Positions 6,771 to 15,857 are shown, counted from the stretch's first letter. The stretch: DNA of 64,000 nt from Pedobacter chitinilyticus (GCF_003313385.1 NZ_QMHN01000001.1:1166097-1230096), one strand, 5' to 3'. The notes: a model not told the origin generated them from the letters alone. A program made the numbers and translations.

Positions 6771-6776
6771 GCGGCA

Positions 6777-8045
6777 ATGAAAATAAAGTTACTTTTTCTA
6801 TGCTGCTTTTTAGCATGCGCTCGTTTTGCAGCTGCACAGGATACGCTGAAGCTAAGTATTACTGATGCCGAAAAACTTTTCTTGGCCAACAATTATCAAC
6901 TTTTACTGGCTAACTACGATATAGCACAGGCCAAGGCCGATGTGATTACCGCGAGGCTTTTCGACAATCCCGAAATCAGCCACGAAAACCTTTTCTACAA
7001 TCACGAGACCAAGCGTTTCCTCGAAACTTCCTTTGCTACGGGACAGTTCAACACACAAATTTCGCAGTTGTTTAAGTTGGCAGGTAAGCGTAACAAGCAA
7101 ATCAAGCTGGCACAAACCGCTGTAAAAATGGAGGAGTATGCTTATTACGATCTGATGCGCACTTTACGTTATCAGCTTCGTAGCAACTTCTTTAAGCTTC
7201 ATGGCTTGCAACAATCGGCCAAAACCTACAGCCGACAAATTAAGGCATTAGAGCAACTGCTACAAGCTTCTAACAAGCAATTGACCTTGGGTAACATCGC
7301 TCAAAAGGACATCATCCGTATTAAATCGCTGCTGTACAACTTACAGGTAGAACGTCAGCAAATGCTTACTGAAATTGCGGAGTTAGGTACAGAATTGAAG
7401 CTCCTTACTCAAATCAGTCCAAATATGGTGATTGAAACGATTGTTGACGGCGATACTCAAAAACAAGCTACGCTCTCTACGCTCCTGCCCTATACTACCT
7501 TACTGGATTCGGCCATGAACAACAGGGTCGACCTTAAGAACTCGCAAATGGCCATTACCTATGCCCAACAAAACTTAAGGTTACAAAAAGCCAATGCCAT
7601 TCCCGATGTACAGCTTTCTTTAGCTTACGATTTGAAAGGTAATTATCCCGAGAAATATACGGGTATTGGGATCAGCATGCCTATTCCTTTGTTCAACAGG
7701 AATCAGGGCGAGATTAAAAAAGCTAAAATCGCCATTGAAGCACAACAAGCAACACACCAGCAATTAGAAAACACTTTGGCTAACGAAGTATTTAAGGCTT
7801 ACCAAAACGCCAACAGAGTCGAGGAACTGTATGCAGGCATGGATAATAATTTCGGTGCCGACTACCAAAAGCTCATTGATGAGGTGACCGTCAACTTCAG
7901 TAAAAGAAACATCAGTTTATTAGAATTCTTAGATTTTTACGAGGCCTACAAAGATCACGTCTTACAATACAACCAATTACTTTTTGAGCGCAAAAATGCC
8001 AAAGAGGAAATCAATTTTGTTACTGGAACCAGCATTTATAAATAA
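6777..8045 (+). CDS. TolC/CzcC-type outer-membrane efflux porin
   Basis: The roughly 422-residue precursor has a clear signal peptide ending in FAAAQ. It carries two internally related outer-membrane-efflux halves with long alanine/glutamine-rich coiled coils (for example residues 130-210 and 320-370). The ISMPIPLFNRNQGEIKKAKI segment is typical of CzcC/CusC relatives. It forms the outer-membrane channel of the tripartite pump whose adaptor begins four bases after its stop and whose RND subunit follows. A TTG at 6768 is in frame, but it lies inside the -7 element, so the ATG at 6777 is chosen. Confidence 0.92.
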   Translation: MKIKLLFLCCFLACARFAAAQDTLKLSITDAEKLFLANNYQLLLANYDIAQAKADVITARLFDNPEISHENLFYNHETKRFLETSFATGQFNTQISQLFKLAGKRNKQIKLAQTAVKMEEYAYYDLMRTLRYQLRSNFFKLHGLQQSAKTYSRQIKALEQLLQASNKQLTLGNIAQKDIIRIKSLLYNLQVERQQMLTEIAELGTELKLLTQISPNMVIETIVDGDTQKQATLSTLLPYTTLLDSAMNNRVDLKNSQMAITYAQQNLRLQKANAIPDVQLSLAYDLKGNYPEKYTGIGISMPIPLFNRNQGEIKKAKIAIEAQQATHQQLENTLANEVFKAYQNANRVEELYAGMDNNFGADYQKLIDEVTVNFSKRNISLLEFLDFYEAYKDHVLQYNQLLFERKNAKEEINFVTGTSIYK

Positions 8046-8049
8046 CAGC

Positions 8050-9144
8050 ATGTCTAATTTTACATTGTCAAAAAAATACTTCTTCATCCTTTCATTAGTA
8101 GGTCTAATGGCCCAAAGCTGTACAACCAACAACCCTCCTGCGGGAAAAGAGCAGTTCGAAATCACCGATTCGCTACTCAGCAAACTTATTATTGATACCG
8201 TGCAATCGGCCAACAACAGCACCGACTTAAACTTTTCGGCCAAAATTACGGCTAACGAAGACCTTCAAGCTTCGGTATACCCTATGGTAAGCGGTATTGT
8301 GGGCAATGTAAATGTAAAAATTGGCGACAGGGTTAACCGAGGACAGCTATTGGCCAGTATAAATAGTGCAGAAATGGTTGGGTTTGACAAAGAGGTGATT
8401 AGTGCTAACGCTGAACTTAAAAATGCGGAAAGGGCATTGCAACAAGCGGAAGAACTTTATAAAGGTGGCTTAACCTCGGCTAGAGAAATGGAAGAAGCAC
8501 AAAACGACTTTGTGATTAAAAAAGCGGAGTTACAACGAGCTAAAAGTGTGCTAAAGCTAAATGGTGGCCATAGTAAAGGGTCTTATCAAATCACTTCGCC
8601 CATTAGCGGCTATGTGATAGAGAAAAACTTGAACAGTCACATGCAGTTGCGCCCCGACCATGAAGGGGTAGTTTTTAAAGTTGCCGATTTATCCAGTGTT
8701 TGGGCTGTGATCAACATTTACGAATCGGAACTTGGTATGCTTAAAGAAGGCGATGCGGTGGAAGTATCCGTATTGTCCTATCCAGAGAAGATGTACCATG
8801 GGAAAATTGAACGTATTTACCAAACGATAGACAACGAGAGCAAAGTCATCAATGCTCGTGTAAGTATCAGCAATAAAGATTTGAGTCTAAAACCAGGCAT
8901 GATGGCGACGGTAAAGGTGATGGCGAAATCAGACATCAATCTGCCTTCTGTCAATCCACAGGTGGTTATTTTCGACGAGAATAAGAATTACGTGCTAGTG
9001 CTGGATGGTAAGCAAAAAGTGCGTATTCAAGAAATAGAAATTGGTCGCAAAACCAGCAACCGTTCCTATGTAAGTAAAGGTTTAAATGCTGGGGATAAGG
9101 TGATTGCTTCTAAGCAGGTATTTCTTTTTGAAAGTTTGAAGTAG
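8050..9144 (+). CDS. RND efflux periplasmic adaptor (membrane fusion) lipoprotein
   Basis: The 364-residue protein has a lipoprotein signal (LVGLMAQSC, lipidated Cys about residue 20). A barrel-sandwich/lipoyl half (SVYPMVSGIVGNVNVKIGDRV), an alpha-helical hairpin (about 105-160), the second lipoyl half (GYVIEKNLNSHM) and the beta-barrel and membrane-proximal domains follow. This is the CzcB/CusB-type order. It links the inner-membrane pump to the TolC channel. The frame extends upstream to 7984 inside the porin gene, but the ATG at 8050, four bases past the porin stop, gives the lipobox in the right place. I saw no CusF-like metal-binding domain. Confidence 0.92.
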   Translation: MSNFTLSKKYFFILSLVGLMAQSCTTNNPPAGKEQFEITDSLLSKLIIDTVQSANNSTDLNFSAKITANEDLQASVYPMVSGIVGNVNVKIGDRVNRGQLLASINSAEMVGFDKEVISANAELKNAERALQQAEELYKGGLTSAREMEEAQNDFVIKKAELQRAKSVLKLNGGHSKGSYQITSPISGYVIEKNLNSHMQLRPDHEGVVFKVADLSSVWAVINIYESELGMLKEGDAVEVSVLSYPEKMYHGKIERIYQTIDNESKVINARVSISNKDLSLKPGMMATVKVMAKSDINLPSVNPQVVIFDENKNYVLVLDGKQKVRIQEIEIGRKTSNRSYVSKGLNAGDKVIASKQVFLFESLK

Positions 9145-9170
9145 TTGGTTAGGAATCCCTCATAATAATA

Positions 9171-9255
9171 CGTCATTCCCTTGAAAACGAGAATCTTAAC
9201 ACTTAAGTCCATTAATTTTATTGCTTTAGGATACCCAATCGAGTTGGGTATGACG
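9171..9255. repeat. GTCATTCCC...GGGTATGACG dispersed palindrome
   Basis: CGTCATTCCC (9171-9180) pairs with GGGTATGACG (9246-9255) with one mismatch. The right end, CCCAATCGAGTTGGGTATGACG, has its own small hairpin and closely resembles the copy ending at 15261. It is a dispersed element between the adaptor and RND genes and could weaken read-through. Confidence 0.55.
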
Positions 9256-9288
9256 CAACACACAATGGTGCTATAAAAACGATCCAAC

Positions 9289-12200
9289 ATGAACAAGTTC
9301 ATTAAAACCATTATCGGGTTTTCCCTGAAAAATAAATACTTCATTTTCTTTACTACGTTCATCCTCATTTTGGCGGGCTATTTCAGCTTCAAAAAAACCA
9401 CTATCGAGGCTTTTCCTGACGTGACTAACACCAGTGTCACGATTATTACGCAGTGGCCAGGCAGAAGTGCGGAAGAGGTTGAGAAATTTGTAAGTCGTCC
9501 GCTGGAAATAGCCATGAACCCAACGGAAAAGCGTACCAGTATCCGCTCCTCTTCCCTTTTTGGTTTATCCATTGTGAAGGTTACTTTTGATGATGAGGTA
9601 GATTACGCTTTTGCCCGTGTACAAATCAACAACCATATTGAAGAAGCAGATTTACCCGATGGCGTACAGCCAGAAGTACAACCGCCTTACGGACCTACTG
9701 GTGAAATTTTCCGTTATACGCTGACCAGTGACAAAAAAACCGTCAAGGAGCTTAAAACCATTCAGGATTGGACGATTCAACGAGAATTATTATCTGTTTC
9801 TGGCATTGCCGATGTGGTCAGTTTTGGTGGTGAAGTAAAAACCTACCAAATTACCGTTGACCCTCAAAAAGCCATTCAATATAACATTAGTGCCACCGAG
9901 CTTTTTGAAGCGGTTTCGAAAAGTAACATCAACGTAGGTGGCGATGTGATTGTACAAGGCGGACAAGCTTATGTGGTACGGGGAATTGGCGTACTCAATA
10001 ACATCGAAGAGATTAAGAATGTAGTGGTTGACAACTACAATGGTACGCCTATTTATGTAAAAACCATTGCAGAGGTGACTGAATCGGCACTTCCACGTTT
10101 AGGGCAAGTGGGTAGAGATTACGACCCCGATGTGGTAGAGGGAATTGTGGTGATGCGCAAAGGTGAAAACCCTAGCGAAGTCATTAAAAAACTTAAAGTA
10201 AAAATTGACGACATCAACAACAACATCTTACCCGATGATGTTAAAATCAAAGCGTTTTATGACCGCGAAGACTTGGTGAACTTTGCGACCCATACGGTAA
10301 TGGGCAATATGTTCGAGGGTATCTTATTCGTTACCGTAATTGTGTTCCTCTTTATGGCCGATTGGCGTACTACGCTCATTGTATCGGTGGTTATACCGTT
10401 GGCCTTGTTGTTTGCCTTTATCTGCTTAAAACTAAGAGGTATGTCGGCTAATTTACTTTCCATGGGAGCCATCGACTTTGGAATCATCATAGATGGTGCG
10501 GTGGTGATGGTTGAAGGTATTTTTGTCGTCCTTGATCATAAAGCAAAAGCCGTGGGCATGGAGAAGTTCAACAAAATAAGCAAGCTGGGTTTGATCAAAA
10601 AGGCTTGTTTAGAAAACGGAAAAGGGATTTTCTTCGCTAAACTGATTATCATTACAGGTTTAATGCCCATCTTCACCTTTGAAAAAGTAGAGGGTAAAAT
10701 GTTCTCGCCTTTGGCTTGGACCTTAAGCTTTGCTTTATTAGGCGCCTTGTTGCTGACCTTTACCCTAGTGCCTGCCATGGCCAGCATGCTCCTCAAAAAG
10801 AACGTAAGGGAAAAACATAATTTCTTTCTCGAATTCATTACTAAATACACTTTAAAAATATATGATAAATGTTTTAAATTCAAAAAAATAGCATTTACCA
10901 CTTCAATGATCATTTTAGTTTTTGGCGTGATCAGTTTCAAGTTTTTGGGTAGCGAGTTTTTGCCGAATTTAGATGAAGGTTCTATTTACGTACGTGCTAC
11001 TGGCCCACTCAGTATTTCTTTGGATGAAACCAAAAAGCTCTCCAACGAAATGCGTAAAATCTTCCTAAGTTTTGATGAGGTAAAACAAGTCCTCTCCCAA
11101 ACAGGACGACCTAATGATGGAACTGACGCTACTGGTTTTTACAACATGGAATTCCATGTAGACATTTACCCTAAAAAGGAATGGAAGCGCAAACAAACCA
11201 AGGAGCAGCTAATTGAGCGCATGCAGGAAAAATTAAAAGGGTTTCCTGGCATCAGCCTAAACTTCTCCCAACCTATTTCAGATAACGTGGAAGAAGCCGT
11301 TTCTGGGGTGAAAGGCTCCATTGTGGTAAAATTGTTCGGCGATAATTTCGAATTTATTGAGCAGGAAGAGGAAAAAATCTACAACATCCTTAAAACCGTT
11401 GAAGGTATTGAAGATTTGGGAATCCTTAGAAACTTAGGTCAGCCAGAGTTACAAATAGACCTCAGTCAACGCAAAATGGGCTTATACGGGGTAAGTACCG
11501 CCGATGCCAATGCCGTAGTAGAAATGGCCATTGGAGGTAAAGCTGCCAGCCAAATTTACGAAGGCGAAAAGAAATTCGATTTGGTGATCCGCTACCCTGA
11601 AGACTTTAGAAATGATGAGACAGCGATTGCCAATTTACGAGTACCTACCATTTCGGGTTCGAAAGTACCATTGGGTGAAATTGCCCGCATCAAGAAAATT
11701 ACTGGTCCCAGCATGATTTATCGTGACAAACATACCCGCTACGGCGCTATTAAATTCTCTATCCGTGGTCGGGATATGGGAAGTGTGATTGCCGAAGCAC
11801 AACAAAAAGTAAACGCAGCCATTAAGTTGCCAAAGCCATACCGTTTAGAATGGGCAGGAGATTTTGAAAATCAGCAAAGGGCAAGCAAGCAGCTTTCCCA
11901 AGCGGTTCCTATTAGTTTATTACTGATTTTCTTTATCCTGTTCATTTTATTCGGCAATGCCAAAGATTCGCTCTTAGTGCTTAACAACGTACCTTTCGCC
12001 ATGATTGGAGGTATCTTAGCCTTATTGGCCACGGGCATTAACTTTAACATCTCGGCAGGTATAGGTTTTATTGCGCTATTTGGTATTTGTGTGCAAAACG
12101 GTGTAATCCTCATTACTAAGTTCAAAAGTAATATTACCGAGCTTAAGCATCACCCCACATGGTCTTTTGCCGATGCGGTGAAAGACGGCGTGGCTAACCG

Positions 12201-12417
12201 TATGCGTCCCGTCATTATGACTGCTTTAATGGCTGCGATTGGTTTGTTGCCAGCAGCACTTTCTACAGGGATAGGCTCCGAAGCTTCTAAGCCATTGGCC
12301 GTAGTGGTTATTGGTGGTTTAATTACCAATACGTTGTTTAATTTATTTGTATATCCTATTGTTTTTTACTGGAGTTACAAAAAGAAGGTTAAACATTTAC
12401 AGGAAGTGATTATTTAA
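9289..12417 (+). CDS. CzcA/CusA-family heavy-metal RND efflux pump
   Basis: The 1042-residue inner-membrane proton antiporter has the standard RND topology: TM1 at about 13-32, a large periplasmic loop, TM2-6 at about 340-510, a second periplasmic loop, and TM8-12 at about 865-1030. TM4 carries GAIDFGIIIDGAVVMVEG; the DFGxxxDG pattern is, as I recall the HME classification, that of pumps for divalent ions (Zn, Co, Cd) rather than the monovalent-ion CusA pattern. It is the third gene of the efflux operon, 144 bases after the adaptor and separated from it by a palindromic repeat. Substrate assignment is inference. Confidence 0.94.
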   Translation: MNKFIKTIIGFSLKNKYFIFFTTFILILAGYFSFKKTTIEAFPDVTNTSVTIITQWPGRSAEEVEKFVSRPLEIAMNPTEKRTSIRSSSLFGLSIVKVTFDDEVDYAFARVQINNHIEEADLPDGVQPEVQPPYGPTGEIFRYTLTSDKKTVKELKTIQDWTIQRELLSVSGIADVVSFGGEVKTYQITVDPQKAIQYNISATELFEAVSKSNINVGGDVIVQGGQAYVVRGIGVLNNIEEIKNVVVDNYNGTPIYVKTIAEVTESALPRLGQVGRDYDPDVVEGIVVMRKGENPSEVIKKLKVKIDDINNNILPDDVKIKAFYDREDLVNFATHTVMGNMFEGILFVTVIVFLFMADWRTTLIVSVVIPLALLFAFICLKLRGMSANLLSMGAIDFGIIIDGAVVMVEGIFVVLDHKAKAVGMEKFNKISKLGLIKKACLENGKGIFFAKLIIITGLMPIFTFEKVEGKMFSPLAWTLSFALLGALLLTFTLVPAMASMLLKKNVREKHNFFLEFITKYTLKIYDKCFKFKKIAFTTSMIILVFGVISFKFLGSEFLPNLDEGSIYVRATGPLSISLDETKKLSNEMRKIFLSFDEVKQVLSQTGRPNDGTDATGFYNMEFHVDIYPKKEWKRKQTKEQLIERMQEKLKGFPGISLNFSQPISDNVEEAVSGVKGSIVVKLFGDNFEFIEQEEEKIYNILKTVEGIEDLGILRNLGQPELQIDLSQRKMGLYGVSTADANAVVEMAIGGKAASQIYEGEKKFDLVIRYPEDFRNDETAIANLRVPTISGSKVPLGEIARIKKITGPSMIYRDKHTRYGAIKFSIRGRDMGSVIAEAQQKVNAAIKLPKPYRLEWAGDFENQQRASKQLSQAVPISLLLIFFILFILFGNAKDSLLVLNNVPFAMIGGILALLATGINFNISAGIGFIALFGICVQNGVILITKFKSNITELKHHPTWSFADAVKDGVANRMRPVIMTALMAAIGLLPAALSTGIGSEASKPLAVVVIGGLITNTLFNLFVYPIVFYWSYKKKVKHLQEVII

Positions 12418-12423
12418 CGTTCT

Positions 12424-12506
12424 TGTCATTCTGAGCTTGCAAAGAATCTCTTTCATCGATTGCAGATGCTTCGATAAACTCAGCATGACAGCGTATTAAT
12501 GGACAG
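12424..12506. repeat. TGTCATTCTGAG...CTCAGCATGACA palindromic repeat, copy 1
   Basis: TGTCATTCTGAG (12424-12435) pairs with CTCAGCATGACA (12479-12490) with one mismatch just after the RND stop. Bases 12451-12506 recur almost exactly at 12689-12744. It may act as a terminator or be a mobile REP-like element. Confidence 0.7.
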
Positions 12507-12517
12507 TTAAAAATAAT

Positions 12518-12555
12518 CGCAAAGAAAAAGAAGAGTGACGCAAAGAAAGCAAAGT
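12518..12555. repeat. CGCAAAG-rich repeat, copy 1
   Basis: The motif CGCAAAGAAA occurs twice within 40 bases, with a matching array at 12820-12906. The spacer 12418-13010 is otherwise free of genes and is made mostly of such repeats. Confidence 0.5.
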
Positions 12556-12688
12556 GTTTCGTGTTTAAAAAGTAGTTAGTGTTTAATTTTTATTAAAAGC
12601 AGTGTGTAGCATTTCATATCAAACGATAGTCCTGCTGTGCGCTGCTATCTTTTTGTCACCCCTTTCATCCTAAGCCCATCGAAGGATG

Positions 12689-12744
12689 TTTCATCGCTTG
12701 CAGATGCTTCGATAAACTCAGCATGACAGCTTATTGATGGGCAG
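12689..12744. repeat. direct copy 2 of the 12451-12506 repeat
   Basis: The 56 bases match 12451-12506 at all but about four positions, including TGCAGATGCTTCGATAAACT and the trailing CAGCATGACAG. Two copies 240 bases apart flank a stretch with no gene. Confidence 0.8.
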
Positions 12745-12819
12745 ATAAAACAAAAAGGATATTCGCTACCATCAGGTTTAATGAACAACAAACTCTGCAT
12801 CAACTATAGCGATACCCAT

Positions 12820-12906
12820 CTTTGCGTTCTTTGCGAATACTTTGAAACTCTTTGCGGTTAAATTTTAACGCAAAGGAAAAAGATGAGTGTCGCTAAGGAC
12901 GCAAAG
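12820..12906. repeat. CTTTGCG/CGCAAAG inverted repeat cluster
   Basis: CTTTGCGTTCTTTGCG at the left faces TAACGCAAAGG and GGACGCAAAG at the right, with CTTTGCGGTTAAATTTTAACGC in the middle. The cluster can fold into several alternative hairpins. It is a dispersed spacer repeat; no coding potential was seen. Confidence 0.55.
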
Positions 12907-13010
12907 TATTCACCACCATCCACAGGTATTTGACGAAAATCATTTATTCCTATGTAATATTTACCATATTTGCATATCTCATTAACTCACAACCATTAGT
13001 ATATATAGAT

Positions 13011-13367
13011 ATGAAAAAACTAAGTTTACTGATATTATTTGCAAGTTTTGCCTTTTTTGCAAATGCACAAACCACTCCTAGCAAAGCATCAGCTCAAAAA
13101 ATTGAGAAAAAAGCAGTAGAAGTTGCCTGTGGCGAATGTATGTTCAAGATGCCCGGAAAAGGCTGTGATTTAGCCATCAAAATTGACGGTGCGACTTATT
13201 TCGTAGATGGTAGAAAAATTGACGACTTTGGTGATGCGCATGCTGATGACGGTTTTTGCAATGCGGTTAGAAAAGCTGTGGCTACAGGCGAAGTCGTTGA
13301 TGGCAGATTTAAAGCCAAATCCATCCAATTGGTAGAAGATAAGAAAGCTTCAAAACCAAAATCTTAA
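13011..13367 (+). CDS. small exported Cys-containing protein (DUF6370-like)
   Basis: The 118-residue precursor has a signal peptide (positive start, hydrophobic core, cleavage after FFANAQ). The mature part holds ACGECMFKMPGKGCDLAIKI, in which three cysteines frame a Met/Lys stretch, and a fourth Cys in DDGFCNAVRKA. This matches my memory of the DUF6370 family, whose role is unknown. It follows the RND metal pump after a repeat-rich spacer, so a periplasmic metal-binding or metal-relay role is an attractive guess. The frame extends upstream to 12930, but that part looks non-coding and the ATG at 13011 places the signal peptide correctly. Confidence 0.8.
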   Translation: MKKLSLLILFASFAFFANAQTTPSKASAQKIEKKAVEVACGECMFKMPGKGCDLAIKIDGATYFVDGRKIDDFGDAHADDGFCNAVRKAVATGEVVDGRFKAKSIQLVEDKKASKPKS

Positions 13368-13376
13368 TCATTATTG

Positions 13377-13425
13377 CCACAGATACACAGATTTTAGTTT
13401 CAATTTTTTATCTGTTCATCTGTGG
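13377..13425. repeat. CCACAGAT...ATCTGTGG palindrome
   Basis: CCACAGATACACAGAT at the left pairs with ATCTGTTCATCTGTGG at the right (two mismatches). A second member of this family lies at 25791-25829. Both sit directly after genes, so they may act as weak terminators. Confidence 0.6.
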
Positions 13426-13433
13426 TTAAACCC

Positions 13434-13441
13434 TATCTTTG
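13434..13441 (+). promoter_or_regulatory. -7 element of the pdxJ promoter
   Basis: TATCTTTG ends five bases before the ATG at 13446. It implies a leaderless transcript and rules out the longer frame starting at 13422. Confidence 0.6.
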
Positions 13442-13445
13442 CGGC

Positions 13446-14162
13446 ATGACAAAGTTATCGGTTAACATCAATAAAATAGCCACTTTGCGCAATAGCAGAG
13501 GCGGTAATAACCCTGATTTGGTAAAAGTAGCGCTAGACTGTGAACGCTTCGGCGCACAGGGCATCACGGTGCATCCCCGTCCTGACGAGCGACATATCCG
13601 TTACCAAGATACTTTTGATCTTAAAGCTGTTATTGCTACAGAATTTAACATAGAAGGCAATTGCAAGGAACAAAAATTTGTAGACCTTGTATTGGCCAAC
13701 CAACCCGCACAGGTGACCCTTGTTCCCGATGCAGAAGGTCAAATCACTTCTAACCACGGTTGGGACACCATCAAACATCAAAATTATTTAAAGGAAATGG
13801 TGGCTGTGTTTAAAAATGCAGGTATTCGTGTTTCTATTTTTGTTGACCCTGTGGTGGAAATGGTTGAAGCGGCTGTAAGTACTGGAACTGATAGAATTGA
13901 ACTTTACACCGAGGCTTACGCTCAACATTATCATACCGATAGAGAAAAAGCCATTGCCCCTTACCTAGCGGCTGCCATTAAAGCTAACGAGCTTGGTATT
14001 GGCATTAACGCTGGTCACGATTTGGATTTGCACAACCTTCGATATTTTGCGCAAACCATTCCTAACTTATTAGAGGTTTCTATTGGCCATGCGCTAGTGA
14101 GCGACGCGCTTTATTTAGGATTAGAAGAAACTATTAAGCGTTATTTAGCGCAACTTAATTAG
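13446..14162 (+). CDS. pdxJ: pyridoxine 5'-phosphate synthase
   Basis: The 238-residue cytoplasmic TIM-barrel enzyme condenses 1-deoxy-D-xylulose 5-phosphate with 3-amino-2-oxopropyl phosphate, the last ring-forming step of DXP-dependent vitamin B6 synthesis. Diagnostic segments are [21 protein letters not shown] at the start, [13 protein letters not shown] around 43-55, QVTLVPD around 95-101, and [15 protein letters not shown] around 185-199. The length matches PdxJ. The start at 13446 fits the family and the promoter. It stands apart from other B6 genes. Confidence 0.96.
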   Translation: MTKLSVNINKIATLRNSRGGNNPDLVKVALDCERFGAQGITVHPRPDERHIRYQDTFDLKAVIATEFNIEGNCKEQKFVDLVLANQPAQVTLVPDAEGQITSNHGWDTIKHQNYLKEMVAVFKNAGIRVSIFVDPVVEMVEAAVSTGTDRIELYTEAYAQHYHTDREKAIAPYLAAAIKANELGIGINAGHDLDLHNLRYFAQTIPNLLEVSIGHALVSDALYLGLEETIKRYLAQLN

Positions 14163-14228
14163 TAGTTAGGAATTAGGAGCTAGGTATTAGTTTTGACCGC
14201 TAAATACTAGTTCCTACCCCCTAGCTAC
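14163..14228. repeat. TAG-rich inverted repeat
   Basis: GTTAGGAATTAGGAGCTAGG at the left is roughly complementary to GTTCCTACCCCCTAGCTAC at the right, with a short centre. It is the same CTAG/TTAG family as at 4303-4350. Confidence 0.6.
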
Positions 14229-14241
14229 TTATCACTCGACT

Positions 14242-15153
14242 ATGTTAAGAGGCATTTTATTAGTACTATTTGGCGCTTGCAGCTTTGGTATTCTCTCTAC
14301 CTTTGTAAAACTGGCCTATAAAGAGGGTTACACCCTTGGTGACGTTACAGGTACACAAGCTTTATTTGGCGTAATCCTCTTGTGGAGCATTTATTTTATC
14401 CAGCGTAAAACGCAAAGTAAAGACCAGCCAAAACCTGTTATTAAAACACACTGGCTTAAATTAATGCTCGCAGGCACGGTTACTGGCCTAGTGAGTTTAA
14501 CCTACTACCAATGTGTAAAACTCGTTCCTGCTTCTATAGCCATTATTTTGCTCATGCAGTTTGTATGGATGAGCTCGCTATTAGAATTTATCTTTTTCAA
14601 AAAGAAACCTAGTAAGCTGCAAATACTGGCCATCATCTTCATTTTGATTGGTACAGTAGCAGCCAGTGGCTATTATGAAAACACGGGCGGTAGCCTAAGC
14701 TTATTGGGCATTGGTTACGGATTGGCTGCTGCGCTTTGCTATGCTACTTTCCTATTACTGAACGGGAATTTAGGCAATGAATATCCGCCTATCCAGAAAA
14801 GTGCCCTGATGATTACAGGGGCTTGTCTTTTAATCTTTTTGGTTTTACCTCCCCATTTCTTAATCAACGGTGCTTTAGGTGGCAGTTTATTTAAGTGGGG
14901 GTTGATTCTAGCCGTCTTCGGAACAGTGATCCCGCCTTTGTGCTTTGCTTCTGGCATCCCTAAAATAGGTTTAACGTTAAGTTCTATCCTTAGTTCTGCA
15001 GAGCTTCCTGTAGCGGTAAGCATGTCGGCATTGGTTTTACACGAAGAAGTGAGTTTGATTAGATGGGTTGGTGTTTTGATTATTTTATCATCAATGATTC
15101 TTCCAAATTTGGAAAATTTAAAGAAGGCGAATAACTTTAAAAGAAAAACTTAA
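14242..15153 (+). CDS. EamA/DMT-family transporter
   Basis: The 303-residue inner-membrane protein has about ten hydrophobic helices arranged as two EamA repeats (about 1-140 and 155-295). The GACSFGILSTFVKLAYKEG start, the LVPASIAIILL segment in the first repeat, and the SSAELPVAVSMSALVLHE segment in the second are typical. Such proteins export or import small metabolites; no substrate can be deduced. It is flanked by two dispersed repeats and is probably a single-gene unit. Confidence 0.88.
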   Translation: MLRGILLVLFGACSFGILSTFVKLAYKEGYTLGDVTGTQALFGVILLWSIYFIQRKTQSKDQPKPVIKTHWLKLMLAGTVTGLVSLTYYQCVKLVPASIAIILLMQFVWMSSLLEFIFFKKKPSKLQILAIIFILIGTVAASGYYENTGGSLSLLGIGYGLAAALCYATFLLLNGNLGNEYPPIQKSALMITGACLLIFLVLPPHFLINGALGGSLFKWGLILAVFGTVIPPLCFASGIPKIGLTLSSILSSAELPVAVSMSALVLHEEVSLIRWVGVLIILSSMILPNLENLKKANNFKRKT

Positions 15154-15179
15154 ATTTAGATTTCACTGTTACCTATTAG

Positions 15180-15261
15180 CGTCATTCCCTTCTAAATGGG
15201 AATACTAAAGAGCGATACACTTTTTATCAAATCAAGTTCCTCAATCGAGTTGAGGATGACG
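15180..15261. repeat. GTCATTCCC...GAGGATGACG dispersed palindrome
   Basis: CGTCATTCCCTTC at the left and TCAATCGAGTTGAGGATGACG at the right belong to the same element as 9171-9255. It lies between the transporter and a lipoprotein gene. Confidence 0.55.
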
Positions 15262-15297
15262 ACTAAATGAAAGACAGTAAGTACTCAAATAAAAACT

Positions 15298-15855
15298 ATG
15301 AAAAAGACCATACTAGCAGTATTACTAACCACTACCTTATTTGCTTGTAAAAACACTTCTACCATTAATACCGATGAAGCTGGAAAAGTAATTACCACTT
15401 ATTTGAAAGGCAATCCTGAGTATAAAACCACCAAGTTCGATTTTGGCGAGCTGAAATTCAACAGCGAAAAGGAATACGCTGAACTGGAAAATTACCGTCA
15501 ATTAGCGGATGATGGCTACATCACTTTAACCCTGCTGAGCTCTAAAAAGAAGTTTTTATCCAAAGACAGTAGTTACGTATACAGTGCCAAGCTTACCCAA
15601 AAGGCCAGTGAGTTTGTACTCAAACAGGATGCTAATCAGGCCACGGTTAAAGCGGTAACCTACGAACTTACTGACGAAAAACCTGTTGACTTCTCCAAAG
15701 TGAATGATGCTACCGCCAAGGTAACGGTATCTTTAAAAAAGACAAATACACCCTTCGCTCCTTTTCAAAGAAAACCTGAAGAGAATAGTGAGTTCTTAAC
15801 TAAGACCTATCGTTTAAAATTTGATAAGCAAGAGGGTTGGAAAGTGAGGAAATAG
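15298..15855 (+). CDS. lipoprotein of unknown function
   Basis: The 185-residue precursor has a lipobox (TTTLFAC, lipidated Cys at about residue 17). The mature part is lysine- and threonine-rich, with alternating beta-strand-like stretches (KTTKFDFGELKF, YITLTLLSSKK, ATVKAVTYELTD, AKVTVSLKKTNTPFAPF). I do not recognise the family. It ends in a basic YRLKFDKQEGWKVRK tail, reminiscent of small periplasmic beta-sandwich lipoproteins of Bacteroidota. Neighbouring repeats on both sides isolate it as a single-gene unit. Confidence 0.75.
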   Translation: MKKTILAVLLTTTLFACKNTSTINTDEAGKVITTYLKGNPEYKTTKFDFGELKFNSEKEYAELENYRQLADDGYITLTLLSSKKKFLSKDSSYVYSAKLTQKASEFVLKQDANQATVKAVTYELTDEKPVDFSKVNDATAKVTVSLKKTNTPFAPFQRKPEENSEFLTKTYRLKFDKQEGWKVRK

Positions 15856-15857
15856 TT

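Noticed and set aside
4589-12417. Copper-specific Cus system
   Set aside because: The pump's TM4 has the DFGxxxDG pattern of divalent-metal pumps and there is no CusF-like domain, so copper specificity is not claimed.
12930-13010. Upstream extension of the Cys-containing exported protein
   Set aside because: The ATG at 13011 starts a normal signal peptide; the upstream part lacks coding character.
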